Assembly (NCBI GenBank): GCA_018398805.1
Contig: JAGFBZ010002330.1
Span: 1-64,000 of the forward strand
From: Hirundichthys speculiger
Taxonomy: Eukaryota; Chordata; Actinopteri; Beloniformes; Exocoetidae
Length of the DNA stretch: 64,000 nucleotides
Direction of reading: 5' to 3'
The notes below the pieces were generated by a model. It was not told the DNA's origin. It did not search any database and worked only from the letters and a program-made list of their open reading frames with translations. Both the position numbers and the translations under genes were made by a program. This document shows positions 25,081-38,045 of this stretch, one piece after another. Position 1 is the stretch's first letter. Every line of letters begins with the position of its first letter.

Positions 25081-25192
25081 TCACTTGTTCTTCCAAGTTA
25101 TCTCATTCAAGGCCTGGAGGGTGCTGGAGTCTATCCCAGTTGTGATTGTGCCAGCGTGGAGGTACACCCTGGACAGGTTAGCAGTTTATTAC
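25081..25192 (+). repeat. Common fish interspersed repeat, short copy
   Basis: It contains a GGTGCTGGAGTCTATCCCAG segment and GGTACACCCTGGACAGG. These two phrases mark a very abundant fish repeat, probably a LINE 3' region. A longer copy lies at 37015-37310. Confidence 0.6.
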
Positions 25193-26089
25193 AAGACAAA
25201 AACAACAGAAATTAAAGGTATGAGGTTATGATATACCTACTAAGTCTAAACATCATTTAATGCATAATTTACATCATTTTATTTAGTTTAGCAATGTGTA
25301 GAATAATCATGTATGCAATAATGTACTTGTGGGCCAATGAATGTACAAATACATATGAATCACATAACATTCCAAATATGGATCAATTATTTAGAAACCA
25401 GAGAAAATTGCGTCTCATAAAGTTCTTGTTCTAAAAACAAAAAGATACAGGATTAGTTGAATGAGAATCACTCTGTTTAAAATAAAATAATGTCTAAGAT
25501 GATTTTCATGTTTGCATTATGAACATTATATACAATAGAAGAATGACTCCACTGCTTTCAATCAGTTAAGTGAAATATTATTTGTCTGAATATGTAGCTG
25601 ATTAATAATCAGCTGTTAACTTATCATTTTAATCTATAGGGTTGTTAATTTGTTTTGACATGAATTTGGATTTAAATTGTAACGAGAAGGATTTTATTAA
25701 TTTAACTCTTTTTTTCCTCAAAAACTGACTCAAAACTGATGGGCTTCATTGACAAGGTTCTTGGAGAAACAGTTTAGCATATTTTTCATTGTATGTGTGA
25801 TTGAAATAATTTGTATAGCATGTGTTAAACTATTCAGAATATATCCAGGAAATTTAAAAGGAATTTGTTTTCTGCATTGTCCATCTAATAATCTAGCCCG
25901 TTATTGAACACAAACTGGTTTCTCCTCACCAAACCACATTATATAGCTGCCTGAGTGAGTGCATTTAAAAACTATTCAGCTATGCTTATATTTGATGTTT
26001 CAAGCCTGTTGTAAAACATTCTGAAGTCCCAGCAAATTGTTGTAATAGCTTCCTTTCAAAAATGTGATTATGAGAATGATTATGGATGT

Positions 26090-26260
26090 ATTCAAATTAA
26101 ATTAAATCTCAGAGACTATGATGCAAGTCACCGTGAGGAACTCAAGCGCATCAGTCATTTTCTCGGTATTACGGGAGCAGTATCAGGTCTCCTGGAGGTA
26201 CTTGATGTCAGACACAAAGGGATAATAATGGCTTTAATCAAGATCAAAAAGAGATTTTTG
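26090..26260. other. Candidate conserved non-coding element
   Basis: A mixed-composition segment between AT-rich flanks, without homopolymers, transposon ends or a credible ORF. Possible ancient regulatory DNA; conservation cannot be judged from one sequence. Confidence 0.2.
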
Positions 26261-29200
26261 CATTATGCACTTGAATGATCCAGTCTCTGAATTTGAGGAC
26301 AGATTTCCCCTGAATGTTTAGTTAATAGAAAAGCAGATGGGAGTTTTCTTTTCTTTTTTTTTTTTTTTTGCTTATGACATTAAAAAGATGCACAAAATTT
26401 CCACATGACAGAACATGAAACCAAAACACCATTATTAAAATGAGGGTTTCATGTTAGAAGTAGAAAATGTGGGCTCTGATGGGTAATTTCAAATTAAAAA
26501 TGTGCTCCACTTGAACACAAGTAGCATCTATATAAATGCAGAATTAAGGAATTGTCATCATTTTTTTTTTTTTTTTTTTTTTTTTATGGTTTACCACAGG
26601 AATCGCAAGGAAGTCAGGCAAAGTGCTGGATTTCATCATAAACATGATAGATGTGACCTGAGGACAACGGGATATTAATTTGCATGTGATTAGCAAGACT
26701 GTGATTGAGTGGATACAGAAGTGGCATGCTGTGGTGTGTTGTTCCGTGTCATGAGGTTGTCATCCGGTGTATGCGCGAGTGAGAGAGAGAAGGTGCACTC
26801 TGCGTGTGCACGCATGTGTGTGTATGTGTGTCTTTGAGAATAAAACAAGCTCAGTGGCTGCAGGTGTGAAAGTAGCCCAGGCTGTGAACTCCACACACTC
26901 CAGCATCCTCTCGCACTTCCTTTCCCACTCATTTAGTTTTCTTTTTCTCTGATTTGGATTTACACTACCGCACTCTACTAATTTGCATCTGCTCCTGACA
27001 CCCATGTACAAGTCCCTCCAACCCGCAGTCAAGTTCTCTCTCTCATACGGACACACACATACAGAAAAAAAAGCAAAAAACTACCATAATGATTAACAGT
27101 TTGCCCCATTGTTGCAGTGTGATTACACAGATACTTACAGTACTAAATACCAAAGCTATAAAGCTAAATACCAAAAGCAAACAAAAGACATAGTGGGTGT
27201 CTTTTCTTCAGCCTGCTGCGTGGCGTGGTTGTGTTTGTGGCAGAGATGGCATCAGACAATAATTGATACATTATTCATCTTTACTAGCTAAAGTTGTAAA
27301 ATGTTAACCCTTTTAGCGTTTAACTATTGCAGTTATTTTCTCCTTAGTTTATGTAAAACAGTTAATTTTATCAGTTTTCTTTTTGTTACTGATTAATTTA
27401 CTGACGTGTCCATTCGTCATGCAGTCATGCAGTCCTTTCACAAAATAATAATGACAAGCTTAAACTTTATTTAAACTATATTTTTGCTGTACCTATTAAA
27501 CATGTTTTTGCCCATCAAGTGTGTTTATTCTTCCCTTGACAGAATCAAAAAGAATTAAAAAAAAAAAACAGCAACAACTGTTCAACACGTTCAACATGGG
27601 TTTAAGTAATTAACCGCAAAAATGGAAATTGTTCAATACAATGTATTGATGTTGGATAAATGTAGGATGACTCTGATGTCCTGTGAGGTGACTAATGTGC
27701 AACTAGATCATTCAAACCCAGACATGTACTAGAAAGCACCCTTTGATTATCTGTCCACGGTAGTGACCACCGTGCATTTAAGAGTTGATTTAAAAGATAC
27801 AGCCTCATTTTATTCTCCGTCTTGAGCTAAGCTAAATGGATGTTGAAGAGTTTGAGATTTTTTTCTCTTTCCAAATATTAAAACGTTAACAGTATCCTTG
27901 TAAGAAAAATAACTCAACAGACCCAAATGTCTTCTGGTGACACTCTCGACCCTTGTACAATGACAGTTTAAGAGGGACATTGAGTGCTGCAGAGCTGGTT
28001 TTCAAAGTAAGTTTCTATTGTTAAAGCATGTTTCAGCAGTCAATTTAGAGCGAGCAGAACTAAATCAATGCTGAAAAAGCCCAAATAATCAGTAAGCTGT
28101 ATTGTATTACAATTAATTCATTCATGATACACAGTTACATTATTGCCACTTTCCCAAAACTAGATAAATTGTTAATGTGAACTATTTTAGTGTTACCTGC
28201 TGAATAATGACTCTTTTATTCAAATAATTGACTCTTGGACACCATCTTATTATGAATGGCAGCACTGCACTAATTCATATTTTACAGTTTATTGGCTAAA
28301 GTTACCTAATTTTTTACCTTGGGTTAATGTTAAATGCTGTATAAGTAACAAGTGACTGTCTGTCATGTAGAAATAATTGATTTACCTTGTTCTTTGATTT
28401 TTTTTCTTGCTCTGACAAGAGAGATGCACAACTAAAATGTAAAAAATTGCATAATTTAAATTTAAATTCTCTCAACATGGATAAAATATTTTAAATACTT
28501 TTGGTGGATTATCCTTTGGCTTGTAGCTGAGTTTAAATCCATTTATAGTGTATTGTTTAGTAGCTTTTTTGTGTTTATGAAACCATTTGAAGTGTGGATT
28601 AAGAAATGCAGTAGCTGAATCTAAAATTTTTGTTAAAAATTTCCAGGAGGGAGGAGTCAATGCTGGGCAGTCCCCTGCTGCGTGGAGCGACTTATCCCTT
28701 AACTTTTTGCAAATGAAGAGGGATAATTTGAAAGGTCATCTCTCAAATGCAACACGACACTCTGCAATATTGTGTGTGAAATTTCTGGATTGACTGGACA
28801 TACCTTTCAACAACAAACAACGGCAAATGAGTTACACTTAAATACTTAGTGCTGCATGTTTTTATCCCATTCTATTTATGGTTGAAATTCAAACATGGAA
28901 ACATTGAACTGTTCATCAGATCTTTAGATCTGCTCATGTAGTACAACAAAACTTCTGTGATTAAATCCAGTTAAGGAAAATATATTTTTTGAAACTTCCT
29001 TGAGAAACAAAGCAGAGCTCATTTCTTCTCAGAGACACCTCATCTTTTTGTGAAGGCTTATGATGACGATTAACTTTCAGTTCTGCAAAGAGAATATATA
29101 GACAAACAAATATCAGATGGTATACTGTAAGCAAAATATTAATATATAATAGGTTTGACCATGCTGTGTTTATACTGAGAAATATGCTAAATCTATAAGG

Positions 29201-32200
29201 TGTCTTAAAAACATATCATATATAAAGTGATAATGCAGAATAACCCTCAGCTTTTACAAATCACAGGTCATTCTTATTATGTCTTCCCATAAAAAAAAAT
29301 AACCCTGACCCTGTGCACCTCATACAATTGTGCATTGATTTTCTAAAGAAATGTTTTATTTTTTCATAAATTTAGCTGCAGGAGCTGGACCAGGTGGTCA
29401 ATCATTGTCCCATTCTCAAAGCCCTTGATGAGCGCTGAGAAAGATCACAGAAATAATGTACCATTGTTCTGTCTGATTACAGCATGTCACAGACAAGAGG
29501 GGATTTGCATTTTAAACAAGCACTTATTCTGATTTACTTACAATTGTTATATATTTCATTAAATGTGTGAGCCATGCAGAGGGCAGCACAGTCTCCGCAG
29601 ACAGCAAAAGCAGATACAAACTACAAAGAATCCAGTTTTACTGGAACAGCGATCCATCAGCAATTCAAGGCACGCTTTTATATATGTTTGTTTGTTTTCA
29701 TTTATTTTACACTTATGCATACTTTCGTGATATTTTTCCTCCCACCAACGATTAATTTAATCTCTCAGCCTTCTTCAAGGTCTTTTTATATCACCCCCCT
29801 CCCAGTTCATCTAGAAATGAGAGAGGGTCTGAGGAGAAAGAGAGAGGAAGTAGAACTAAAACAAGATACAAGAATCAAATACCCCTTAACAGTTTTTGAC
29901 TGCGTTTGCTCTATTTTCTTAGAGTGGATTTGAAGCAGGGCTGGGCTGCTTCCTGAATATCTTACAGCCTCCTTAGTGTCTTTATCTACAATTCCACTTA
30001 TTTACAGATCACTGGAGGAACATCTGCTCTAACACTTGCCCCAAATCTAAGAAGTGATGTTTTGCAATATACCATTTAATTTTTAATGCAGAAATTCAGT
30101 TCTCCTTCAAAACAGAAGAACTTTCATAGATAAGCTCCTTTTGATGACAACTAAGCAACATCCAATAGCCCGGAAATATACTAGAATCCAAGGGATAAAC
30201 AAAACTGCAGCAAACAAACAACTGCATTAATGATAAACACTGCAAAAGTTGACAATATTGCAGCAACATTAAAGTAGTAGCACTGTTTTATCTTAGCAAT
30301 AAACAAGTTTGAATAATGCTAATCAGATGGGATAAATCAAAATGTGCATAAGAAAATACAACACAAAACTTTCCATGACTTAAAAAAAAAGTGTGATTTA
30401 TTGGCAAACGAGAAAAAGTCTACTTTATTATCAAAACATTTAACTTCTTGAGCATAAACGTCCCGATATACAGTAAAGAGCCCCTAGAACCCGCTTCTCA
30501 AAGAGGTTGAGAGCAGGTCGTCTTGTGGGATTACTGTGAAGTACGTTCTTGTCATTGTTACTGATCCATATTTTACTGTGACGAGAGCAGAGAAGTTGTG
30601 ATGCACCTGCATGTGCTCATCTATACAGATAAACAAACTGGCTAAATGCCAACACTCTGCACTTCAGCTACTGCCAAATACTATGCATATTTGATTTGGA
30701 ATGCAGAATAATAGGCCATCAGCTTAATTATCACTGAGGAGTTATCATTCTGAGCCTTTCAGCACACAATTGCCCCCACAAAAAGAATGGCTCATAATAC
30801 CAATATTTGTATGTGGCTTAACAACAATGCTGCTCAGAACATACAGAAATGTCTTATTTCACTGTTTTTTCTTTCTGTCTTCTACCTTTTTTCTTACTTA
30901 ACAAGTATGAATATATTTTATAAGTAACAACCTTAACTAAATCTGTGATCAGTGCATGTATCACAATATGCTTAAGAGGCAAACAGTAAACTAGTATTTA
31001 TATGCTTTTTTACTCAAAGTAATATCAAGAAAACATTTGAATATTATACATAACAAATGAAATTCTCTATTGCTAGTTTGGTTTAAAATACAAGAAAATG
31101 AACAATTCTAATGGGAAGGAAATGAGAACATACTGTCAACATTATTTTAGTTTCTGCCAGTTATCAATCTGTTTTATCAAGAGAGAGCAACTGCAGTATA
31201 TCTGTGGTTTGTAACACACCTCTGCAAGTTATTAAAACTGTAAAATGTGCATGGTGTCATAACCTGCCAGTCAGCTCTGATGTTATTACATAGTGTGAGT
31301 CAGGAGTTACACCCTGACCAAACTGAAATAATGAATAACGTCCTTAGACTGAAGTTTGCAAAGCATGTATGGTGCTGTTTGTACTGGAAGCAGGTCAAGA
31401 AACTGATTTTATCACAACTCACACGCTGACCACTGTGCTTTCCATTTTTCCTAAGCCCACTTTAACTAAAATATAAAAAGTATTACCCACTCTGCAAAAC
31501 ATATATTTTTATCAAAATATTTTCAGACACACTGTTTGCTACTGTACATTTGCCCACACAGCTCTTTTAGGCTGATACCATACGACTAGCTTTGCCCTCA
31601 TTCTTCAGAAACATTGTCTTTTTATGTAATATTTTTCACATTTTTCTCCCCTTTTCTCTCCATCCTGTTGCTAGCCAATATTGCTAGTTGCTTAGAGGGA
31701 GAAATTCCTCTACTTGTGAATTTTGCTTGTGATAATTTTCCCTGCATCAGCAAAAAGTGCAATTCACTTCCAAAGACACGGGCTTTGTATTTTTACATTG
31801 TACTGAGCAACAGAGCCATTCAGAAACTAAAGGGTTGATCCATTTGCATCTTCCTTGTAAAATCTTAGTAATCTTAGCTGTACCTGCCCCTAGTTGGCCT
31901 TCTCACGTTTTAGTTGACAAAGTTCACACAGAATATCCATTACTGTTGGGTTGCTGTCTGACTCTAGCTGTCTTAGAGGCCACCAAGTCAAAATTGGGAG
32001 TAAGAGAATGAATAGCTAATTCACCAAAATACATCTAAATTATCCTTATGTGGTAATTATCACTGTTGTTTTCTGTTGTAATGACAAATGGGCTGAAGTT
32101 ATATTTAACCTCTATTATACACCCACCCAGTCCTTTCTTTTTAAATTGTGTACTTAATATATTCTAACGTAGGTCGTAGCTGTTGAACAGTGGTAGTGTG

Positions 32201-32658
32201 CACTTTTTAGGCATACTGCCTTTTTTGGTTAAACCTTTAAAGCAGCATAAAGGAACCTTTGGAAATTTTAGTTCAAGTCTCCCGGTGGGCCTGTTGGTAA
32301 AGCTGCTTTTACAACATGATCTAAGATTAACTTTTTGGCCTCTTGCACGGTCACTCTCACTTTTTCTCTCTTGTCATTACTTTCTTGAGTTTCTTACACG
32401 TACACTCTGGTGTAGTGTCAATAGTGTTGCAGTCCATTGACTGAATAGAGCCTAGCTCTGTACTGAGCATGAATTTTGATTGGTTGTTTATTGATATAAC
32501 AAAATCATGTCAGACACCAACTGATAAGAGTTACAGCAAAGCTGTTGTGTGAACTCTGTGTGGTAGTCACATTATATTGTTGTTGATGTGTGAAATAATG
32601 CCATAAAGCGATAGTTGTCGTAACAAGTGACATGGAGCAACAAGAGTTTAATATATAT

Positions 32659-33833
32659 TAGGGCTGGGCAAGTTAACGCGTTAGTATCATGTTAACTCAA
32701 TAATTTATTAATGCCAACATTTATTTTATCACGCATTATAGCATGTTGCTCACATGCTTTTGTTTTGAAAAGTCTGTTACTGGCTGCTGCGGAACCGGAA
32801 GAGAATTAGCAGGTAAACAGAAAAGCTAAAACTGACATAGAGTATGGTAAAAATCCATGTACTTTACAGTTCAGGTAGCAACTCAGGTAGCAATATTAAC
32901 AATTATGTCTGGAAAAAAAATTCTGGACTGCAACAAAACAAAATTCTGGACTGCAACAAAAATTCTGGACTGCAACATGGCGTCATTCCTCCATGTTACA
33001 TCAGATCTGCTCCATGTGTTCACTGTCATGCTGTTCTCTTACTGGTTACTTCAGTGCGGCTTCATCTAGTGGCACAGATGTGTAATGACAACAGAAAGTC
33101 CAGTCCTCGATTATAAAACAAATTCACTCCTGTGGCCTGTTTTTCATTTTGAATTTTTGATCCAGGTCCAAAATTGAAATATATATTTAAAAAAAGCATT
33201 TTTTCTTTTTTTTGTGTGTTAGATTAAAAAACGAAAAACATAATAAAATGTCACTTTTTATTTTTTTGTATTTTTCTGACAATTGAAAATGGAAAGAATG
33301 AATGATGCACGGATTGGTAAGGTTACTGAACTTTAACATGGACATTTTCAATTGAAAGTTCTTCCAGACGGAGGATTTGACAGAAACAAGGTTATTTGTA
33401 ACAACCGCCAAGTTGAACTCCCCGTTAAAAGTTTCTGCTGTTACCTCAGAAATGATCTGTTTTAATGTTCTGATTGTGCTGAGCCACAATTATTTTGTTG
33501 GATTTTGTTTATAGACTTTTTTTTTAAAATTTTTTTGTAAAAACAGGATGACATTAATGCCCTGGCACTGGCATTAATTTTATTTTAGACTTTTTTAAGA
33601 TGAGATTTACACTAAATATGTGTTACTGACAAGTGCTGATGTTAAAAGTGTTTGAACAACAAATGTTATGGCACTTTAGTTCATATGGCAGCAGAACATT
33701 TCAATAAAAGTGCATTTTACACTTCTTTTGAATTCATTATTTGATTTTGCGTCTACAATGCGATTAATCGTGATTAATCAGGGAAATCATGCGATGAATC
33801 GCGATAAAACATTTTAATCGTTGCCCAGCCCTA
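32659..33833. mobile_element. hAT transposon (non-autonomous, 1.18 kb) with 8-bp target duplication
   Basis: The termini are TAGGGCTGGGCAAGTTAA on the left and TAGGGCTGGGCAACGATTAA as the reverse complement of the right, giving a 14-bp perfect inverted repeat. The flanks are ATATATAT at 32651-32658 and 33834-33841, an 8-bp duplication, though inside AT-repeat sequence. The AATCGCGATT-type phrases near the right end are typical of this common fish hAT family. The interior encodes no transposase. It carries three near-tandem copies of a TTCTGGACTGCAACA unit at about 32920-32978 and a doubled CAGGTAGCAA at 32871-32893. Confidence 0.9.
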
Positions 33834-33846
33834 ATATATATATATC

Positions 33847-33894
<48 letters not shown>
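33834..33894. repeat. (AT)n microsatellite beside the hAT element
   Basis: A nearly perfect AT run interrupted once by CTATG. It adjoins the right end of the hAT element; the element probably landed in an existing AT repeat, which then expanded. Confidence 0.95.
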
Positions 33895-33899
<5 letters not shown>

Positions 33900-36800
33900 A
33901 AAGCAAACACTAAACAAACTTGTTGTGCTTTAACTCATTGTTAAAGCACCAAGTACACTGTACTTGGTGAGAAAAGAAAACCAAATGAAAACCAAAGTTC
34001 AGTTAACAATAAAATACCTCTTCAAACCATGTCCTGACAGCAGCTTACATTTGACAGCTTGACCGTGCAGAAGTGAAGTTTAATTTCACAAGAAAGGGAA
34101 CAGTCTCTCTTTGCAGTAAAAACTGAGAAACGCCCACTCAGAGAAATCGCAGTAAGTTTTCAGACCACGGCATACACAGGCATGTGCAAAAACATTCAGT
34201 GGTCTGTAGCAGCTGCTCATTGGTTCTATTTTTCAATGAATAGACATCAGCAGTCTTTTCCTGATCTTTCGCTGTGCGTGTGATGTCATTGTCAGCTACC
34301 TCACGTTTGTTTGACGGCTCCTAATCACACCTCTTGTGTTTTGGGGACGAGCCATTCAGCGTTGCAACAGCCTTGCTACTTCCATCTGCCAATCACTGCC
34401 AGTGGGTAATACTTTCCCTGGGATGTGGCTGTCCATCAGAGCAGCACTGGACACCGCGTTCGCATATGCCCCATCAAATGCTTGCACATTAATACCACAC
34501 TAACCTGGCTGGCCACTGAATCTCTCTTCATTCCTGGCTTTACGTCAGCTCCTTCATACAAGCGGGGAATAGGTTCCTGGCCTTGTACCAAAAATGCAGT
34601 AACATGTTTCAAACAAAAATCCAAGTCTTTCTACTTCTTTTTGTGATCAATACATTGTGCAGAAGAAGTTGCTCCAACACAGGCAGGAATATGTAAACTT
34701 TTGTTTTAGACTCTCTGTCTTTGGGAAAAAAAAAAAAAAAAAAAAAAAAACTTCAAATAGAGGATACATCAAACAGAGACCCAGAACACTTTGATCTCAC
34801 TCTGAATGTAATAAAGTTACATTGCATTAAAAATTAAAAACTGGACTTGAAAATAGAATACCATAGAGAAACCAGTATAATAAAAAAGACCTGTGTATTA
34901 AAAAGAATATTGTATAATACCTTTTGAGAAAGAAAGCTTCAATAAAACGTGTATTTCAAGATGATACACTAAAAACAGATTCTCTGTGAGGTCTGAATAG
35001 GTAAGGTGAGACCAGATCGTAAACATCTACTTGAACATGTCATTTGACTGACAAGCCAGACCTAATTGTTCTTACTAGTATGGCAATGGTTTGACTAGTC
35101 TTTTGAAGCTTAAAATCTCTGTTTTTAAAATGCAGAACAAGTGTGGTGTGGAACAAAAGAAGGACAGACGTTGGTCCTGCAAAGCTGTAAAAGCAACAAT
35201 GTTCCTACCTGCACTGTTGCCAACAGGCATCACCACATGTTGACAAATGACCCTGGCAGCCAAGACAGTATAATTTACCACAGATTAAACAGCAGGGCTC
35301 TTAACAGAGCGCTGAGGTTCATATGTTTAACACATTTCATCTTGATGCAGGCATATTTTATTACATTACCTGGAAAAAACATGGCCCTGCTGCACACAGC
35401 AGTAAATATAGTCCCTTGCATTGTTCAGATGGAAAAATCTTATACTGAAACAAACAGAACACAAATGGAAATCAGCAGGGAACGGAAGATGCTTTTTGGA
35501 AGATATGAAAAGAGAGCTGCTTTATTTAATCAGTGATGTAAATCAAATGTCACTGCAGAAAAACTGTGGCAGTAAAGACAAATGATCAGAATTTGAAATA
35601 AGCGTGAGTTATCCATGCAGTTCAACTGAAGTTGTGATATTTATTTGACATTTCATTGATCTATTTATTTAGACTTCATAAATACCTTTTGACACAATTT
35701 TCTTTAACCAGATATTGTCATGACGAGTAAACGTGACGCCTTTGAACAGGTATGTTATTCGGTCAGTTGGAAGAAGTATCGTGCTGCTCTGTGCACAACC
35801 ACAGAGGTGAAAGGCAGAACAAGCAGACTAACAGTATGAAGTTTACAGTTACAGCTGTTAACATATTTGAAAAGGATTAAGTTTGGAGGTGGGTCTATAT
35901 TTGGGGTGGGGATCTTTTCCATTAGGGGGTGATTAAATAATGATAAGCTTGTGAATATTTACTGTGATATTACCGTGAATGTAGTGTGTGACCCACTTTA
36001 GACTTTCACATCTGAAAAGGATAAACCCTTTGATAATTCTTTGACTGCAGACACTATTTGACAGTCTGTTTTGGGTAATAAAATATGCCTCTACTCTGTT
36101 TCCCTCCCTCTGCTATCTTAAAGCCGAGGAAGATGCGCTTGTGCTTGGCCACGAGATGTGCTGTAAATGTGACTGAGTGATGTGTCATATAATCTCTTGG
36201 ACATATCTAGAAGACATTATTCCAGGAGAGGATATGGGGACGGCTTCATGAAACATTTATCTGGGAAGAGTTGCGCTGCGATGGCACCGACATGGAGTGA
36301 CAGAATGGAATGAGGTAGAGAGGGGACAATAACAAGTAAAAATGTTTGTATGTGCGTCTGATCGTATTTCTTTTTGTCATCCAGTTGTTTCATTTTCCTT
36401 CTGAAAACATCATTAGCATAAAAAATGAGCAATTCTACCAACAGTAGACACATTTACATGTCAACACATGCACGTCACACACACAGACACACAAAGTTTT
36501 AAACATACTCTGTGAGCTTAGAGAGGCTTTGATAACTCTAACACAAACCCCGAGGCTGAGCTCTGACACAAAGCTCATAATCCTGCCAAGTGTTCCAGTG
36601 GTGAAACGTAGCTGCACCACTGAGCAGAAAATACACTTCAGGACCTATTTTGTCCCACTGTCTGGTTTGTATGAGAAGGTCTTTATAGCTATATGAAAAC
36701 GTGAAGAATTCTTCATCTGCCTCATTGCCTTGTAAAAATTAAAGACCTATGTATTTATATTAAATATTTTATAACTTGATATGTGACAAGATTTTAAATA

Positions 36801-37014
36801 GACGTTTTATTTCTGATAAACAAACTCCCGACTTCTCCAGTTTGAAACTGTTCACACATGAACTGACAGACTGTGAAGCTTAAGAAATCATTATAGTCAT
36901 AATGTCATGTCAGGAACCTTCACAAAATGTAGTCTATTGATTTTTGTTCTTGGACAGAACTTTTTTTCATGAACATTTTTTTCATGCATAGACATGGAAA
37001 AAACTTCAGTTCAA
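33895..37014. other. Non-coding stretch with twin hairpins
   Basis: No gene was recognised. Two perfect adjacent hairpins lie at 33925-33969 (separate entry). A25 is at 34726-34750. The segment 34020-34420 has mixed composition and might be regulatory. Confidence 0.5.
33925..33969. repeat. Two overlapping perfect hairpins
   Basis: Arms GTGCTTTAAC (33925-33934) and GTTAAAGCAC (33940-33949) with a 5-base loop form the first hairpin. Arms CACCAAGTAC (33947-33956) and GTACTTGGTG (33960-33969) with a 3-base loop form the second. They share the bases CAC at 33947-33949, so only one can be fully paired at a time. Function is unknown. Confidence 0.9.
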
Positions 37015-37310
37015 GCCATCCACCCATCCATTTTTCCAGTCTCCTTGTCCTCCCAGCTGGGGGTGGGGGGGCAAGCCAATCCCAGCTGGCAGGGTACACC
37101 CTGGACAGGTCACCAGTCCATCACAGGGCCACACAGAAAGAAACGGCCGCGTACACTCACGTAACTCCGACAGTCAATTTAGAACCACCAATCAACCTAC
37201 TGCATGTTTGGCCTGGAGGCTGGACGAGCTGCAGAAAATCATGCTGGTATAGAGAGAACATGTAAACTCCACGCAGAAAGACCCCAACCAAGATTTAAAC
37301 CCATAACCTA
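37015..37310 (+). mobile_element. Common fish interspersed repeat (probable LINE 3' region)
   Basis: It begins CCATCCACCCATCCATTTTT and holds GGGTACACCCTGGACAGGTC, a CAATTTAGAACCACCAATCA segment and ACATGTAAACTCCACGCAGA. These phrases mark one of the most frequent repeats in fish genomes, generally taken as the 3' part of a non-LTR element. The expected end is replaced by the THAP-associated fragment at 37311. Confidence 0.75.
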
Positions 37311-37430
37311 TCCGGTTTACTTTACCTGGAATAACCGGGGGGAGAACCAGAGAGGCACAGATCTCTAAAGCCCTAGATGACTGTGACCGCTGCCCCCCTA
37401 CATGTCCTGTTCTACAGTACTCAGGTAGCC
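37311..37430 (+). pseudogene. THAP-associated repeat fragment, copy 3
   Basis: The phrase TTTACCTGGAATAACCGG is shared exactly with copy 2 on its minus strand (4424-4637) apart from the last bases. Further shared blocks are GCACAGATCT, AAAGCC and TACTCAGGTAGCC, in the same order. Only the part after the zinc finger is kept; it begins abruptly where the preceding fish repeat (37015-37310) ends. Confidence 0.55.
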
Positions 37431-37834
37431 TTTATTATAAATAACATATTTTTCTTACTTTTCGCATAGAACTTTGCTTCCATATACATACATGTAAAAT
37501 AGAATACAGGAAACCTGTTATCCCTTTAAAAATAAACGTAGAAGCTTAATTTCGAATTGTTACCAGACTATTGCATTCATAACACTATTAAGAAGCACTA
37601 CCAAACTGCTTTTTAAAAAAAAAAAAAAAAAAATCATTAGTGTACCAGATACTTGTGTAAGTGTGACATATACACAAGCACAAGACATATAAAAACAATC
37701 AAACATTGAATCTGATTTCATGGAGACTTTTAAAAACAATCTTATCTCCTTGTAAAACCAGTATGTTATGTTTTGTGTTAGCTTGACTTTTGTAAGTACT
37801 TGTCCACTGAAGACTAGGACCTTGAAATAGATGA

Positions 37835-38045
37835 CTGTGGGCAAAGGACCATGGGAAAGCTTGCTCATCGTGCTCTTGGTTGTGCTTGGCTGGCCCTGCT
37901 GTGGTGCTTCAGTGCTGGACCTTCTGATGCTGACACACACCAGAGCCGGGTGGGAGTCTGGTGGAGTGGCCTCTCTCAGACAGAGGAAAGCTGCCCCCAT
38001 CCAGACAAGGTCACACTGGCCTCTTGTCATTATCCTCAGGACAGA
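37835..38045 (+). other. GC-richer island with open frames, unassigned
   Basis: This 210-bp island has a higher G+C content than its flanks. Two overlapping plus-strand frames (ATG at 37831 and at 37851) both begin with a signal-peptide-like hydrophobic stretch (LLIVLLVVLGWPC in one, GCAWLALLWCF in the other), and the minus strand is also open. Frames open on several strands usually reflect base composition. No donor site or homologue was recognised. It could be a first exon, but more likely a regulatory element or chance. Confidence 0.2.

Larger units (their letters stand above)
21487..32650. other. Long non-coding stretch
   Basis: Mostly AT-rich, with homopolymers (A27 at 21756-21782, A runs near 22678 and 23177, T25 at 26561-26585) and a TG-rich tract at 26805-26832. 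The common fish repeat at 25081-25192 is listed separately. Mixed-composition segments such as 22930-23060, 26090-26260 and 28590-28800 could be conserved regulatory DNA, but nothing here proves it. No gene was recognised. Confidence 0.5.

Noticed and set aside
32844..33116. Plus-strand frames with repeated LDCNK
   Set aside because: They come from the short tandem repeat inside the non-autonomous hAT element.
34990..35035. GTAAACATCTACTTG resembling a miR-30-like seed
   Set aside because: It differs from the mature family sequence and no matching arm for a precursor hairpin is visible.
37560..38030. 156-codon minus-strand frame
   Set aside because: It runs through a poly-A tract (a Phe run in the product) and overlaps two plus-strand frames, with no splice sites or family match.
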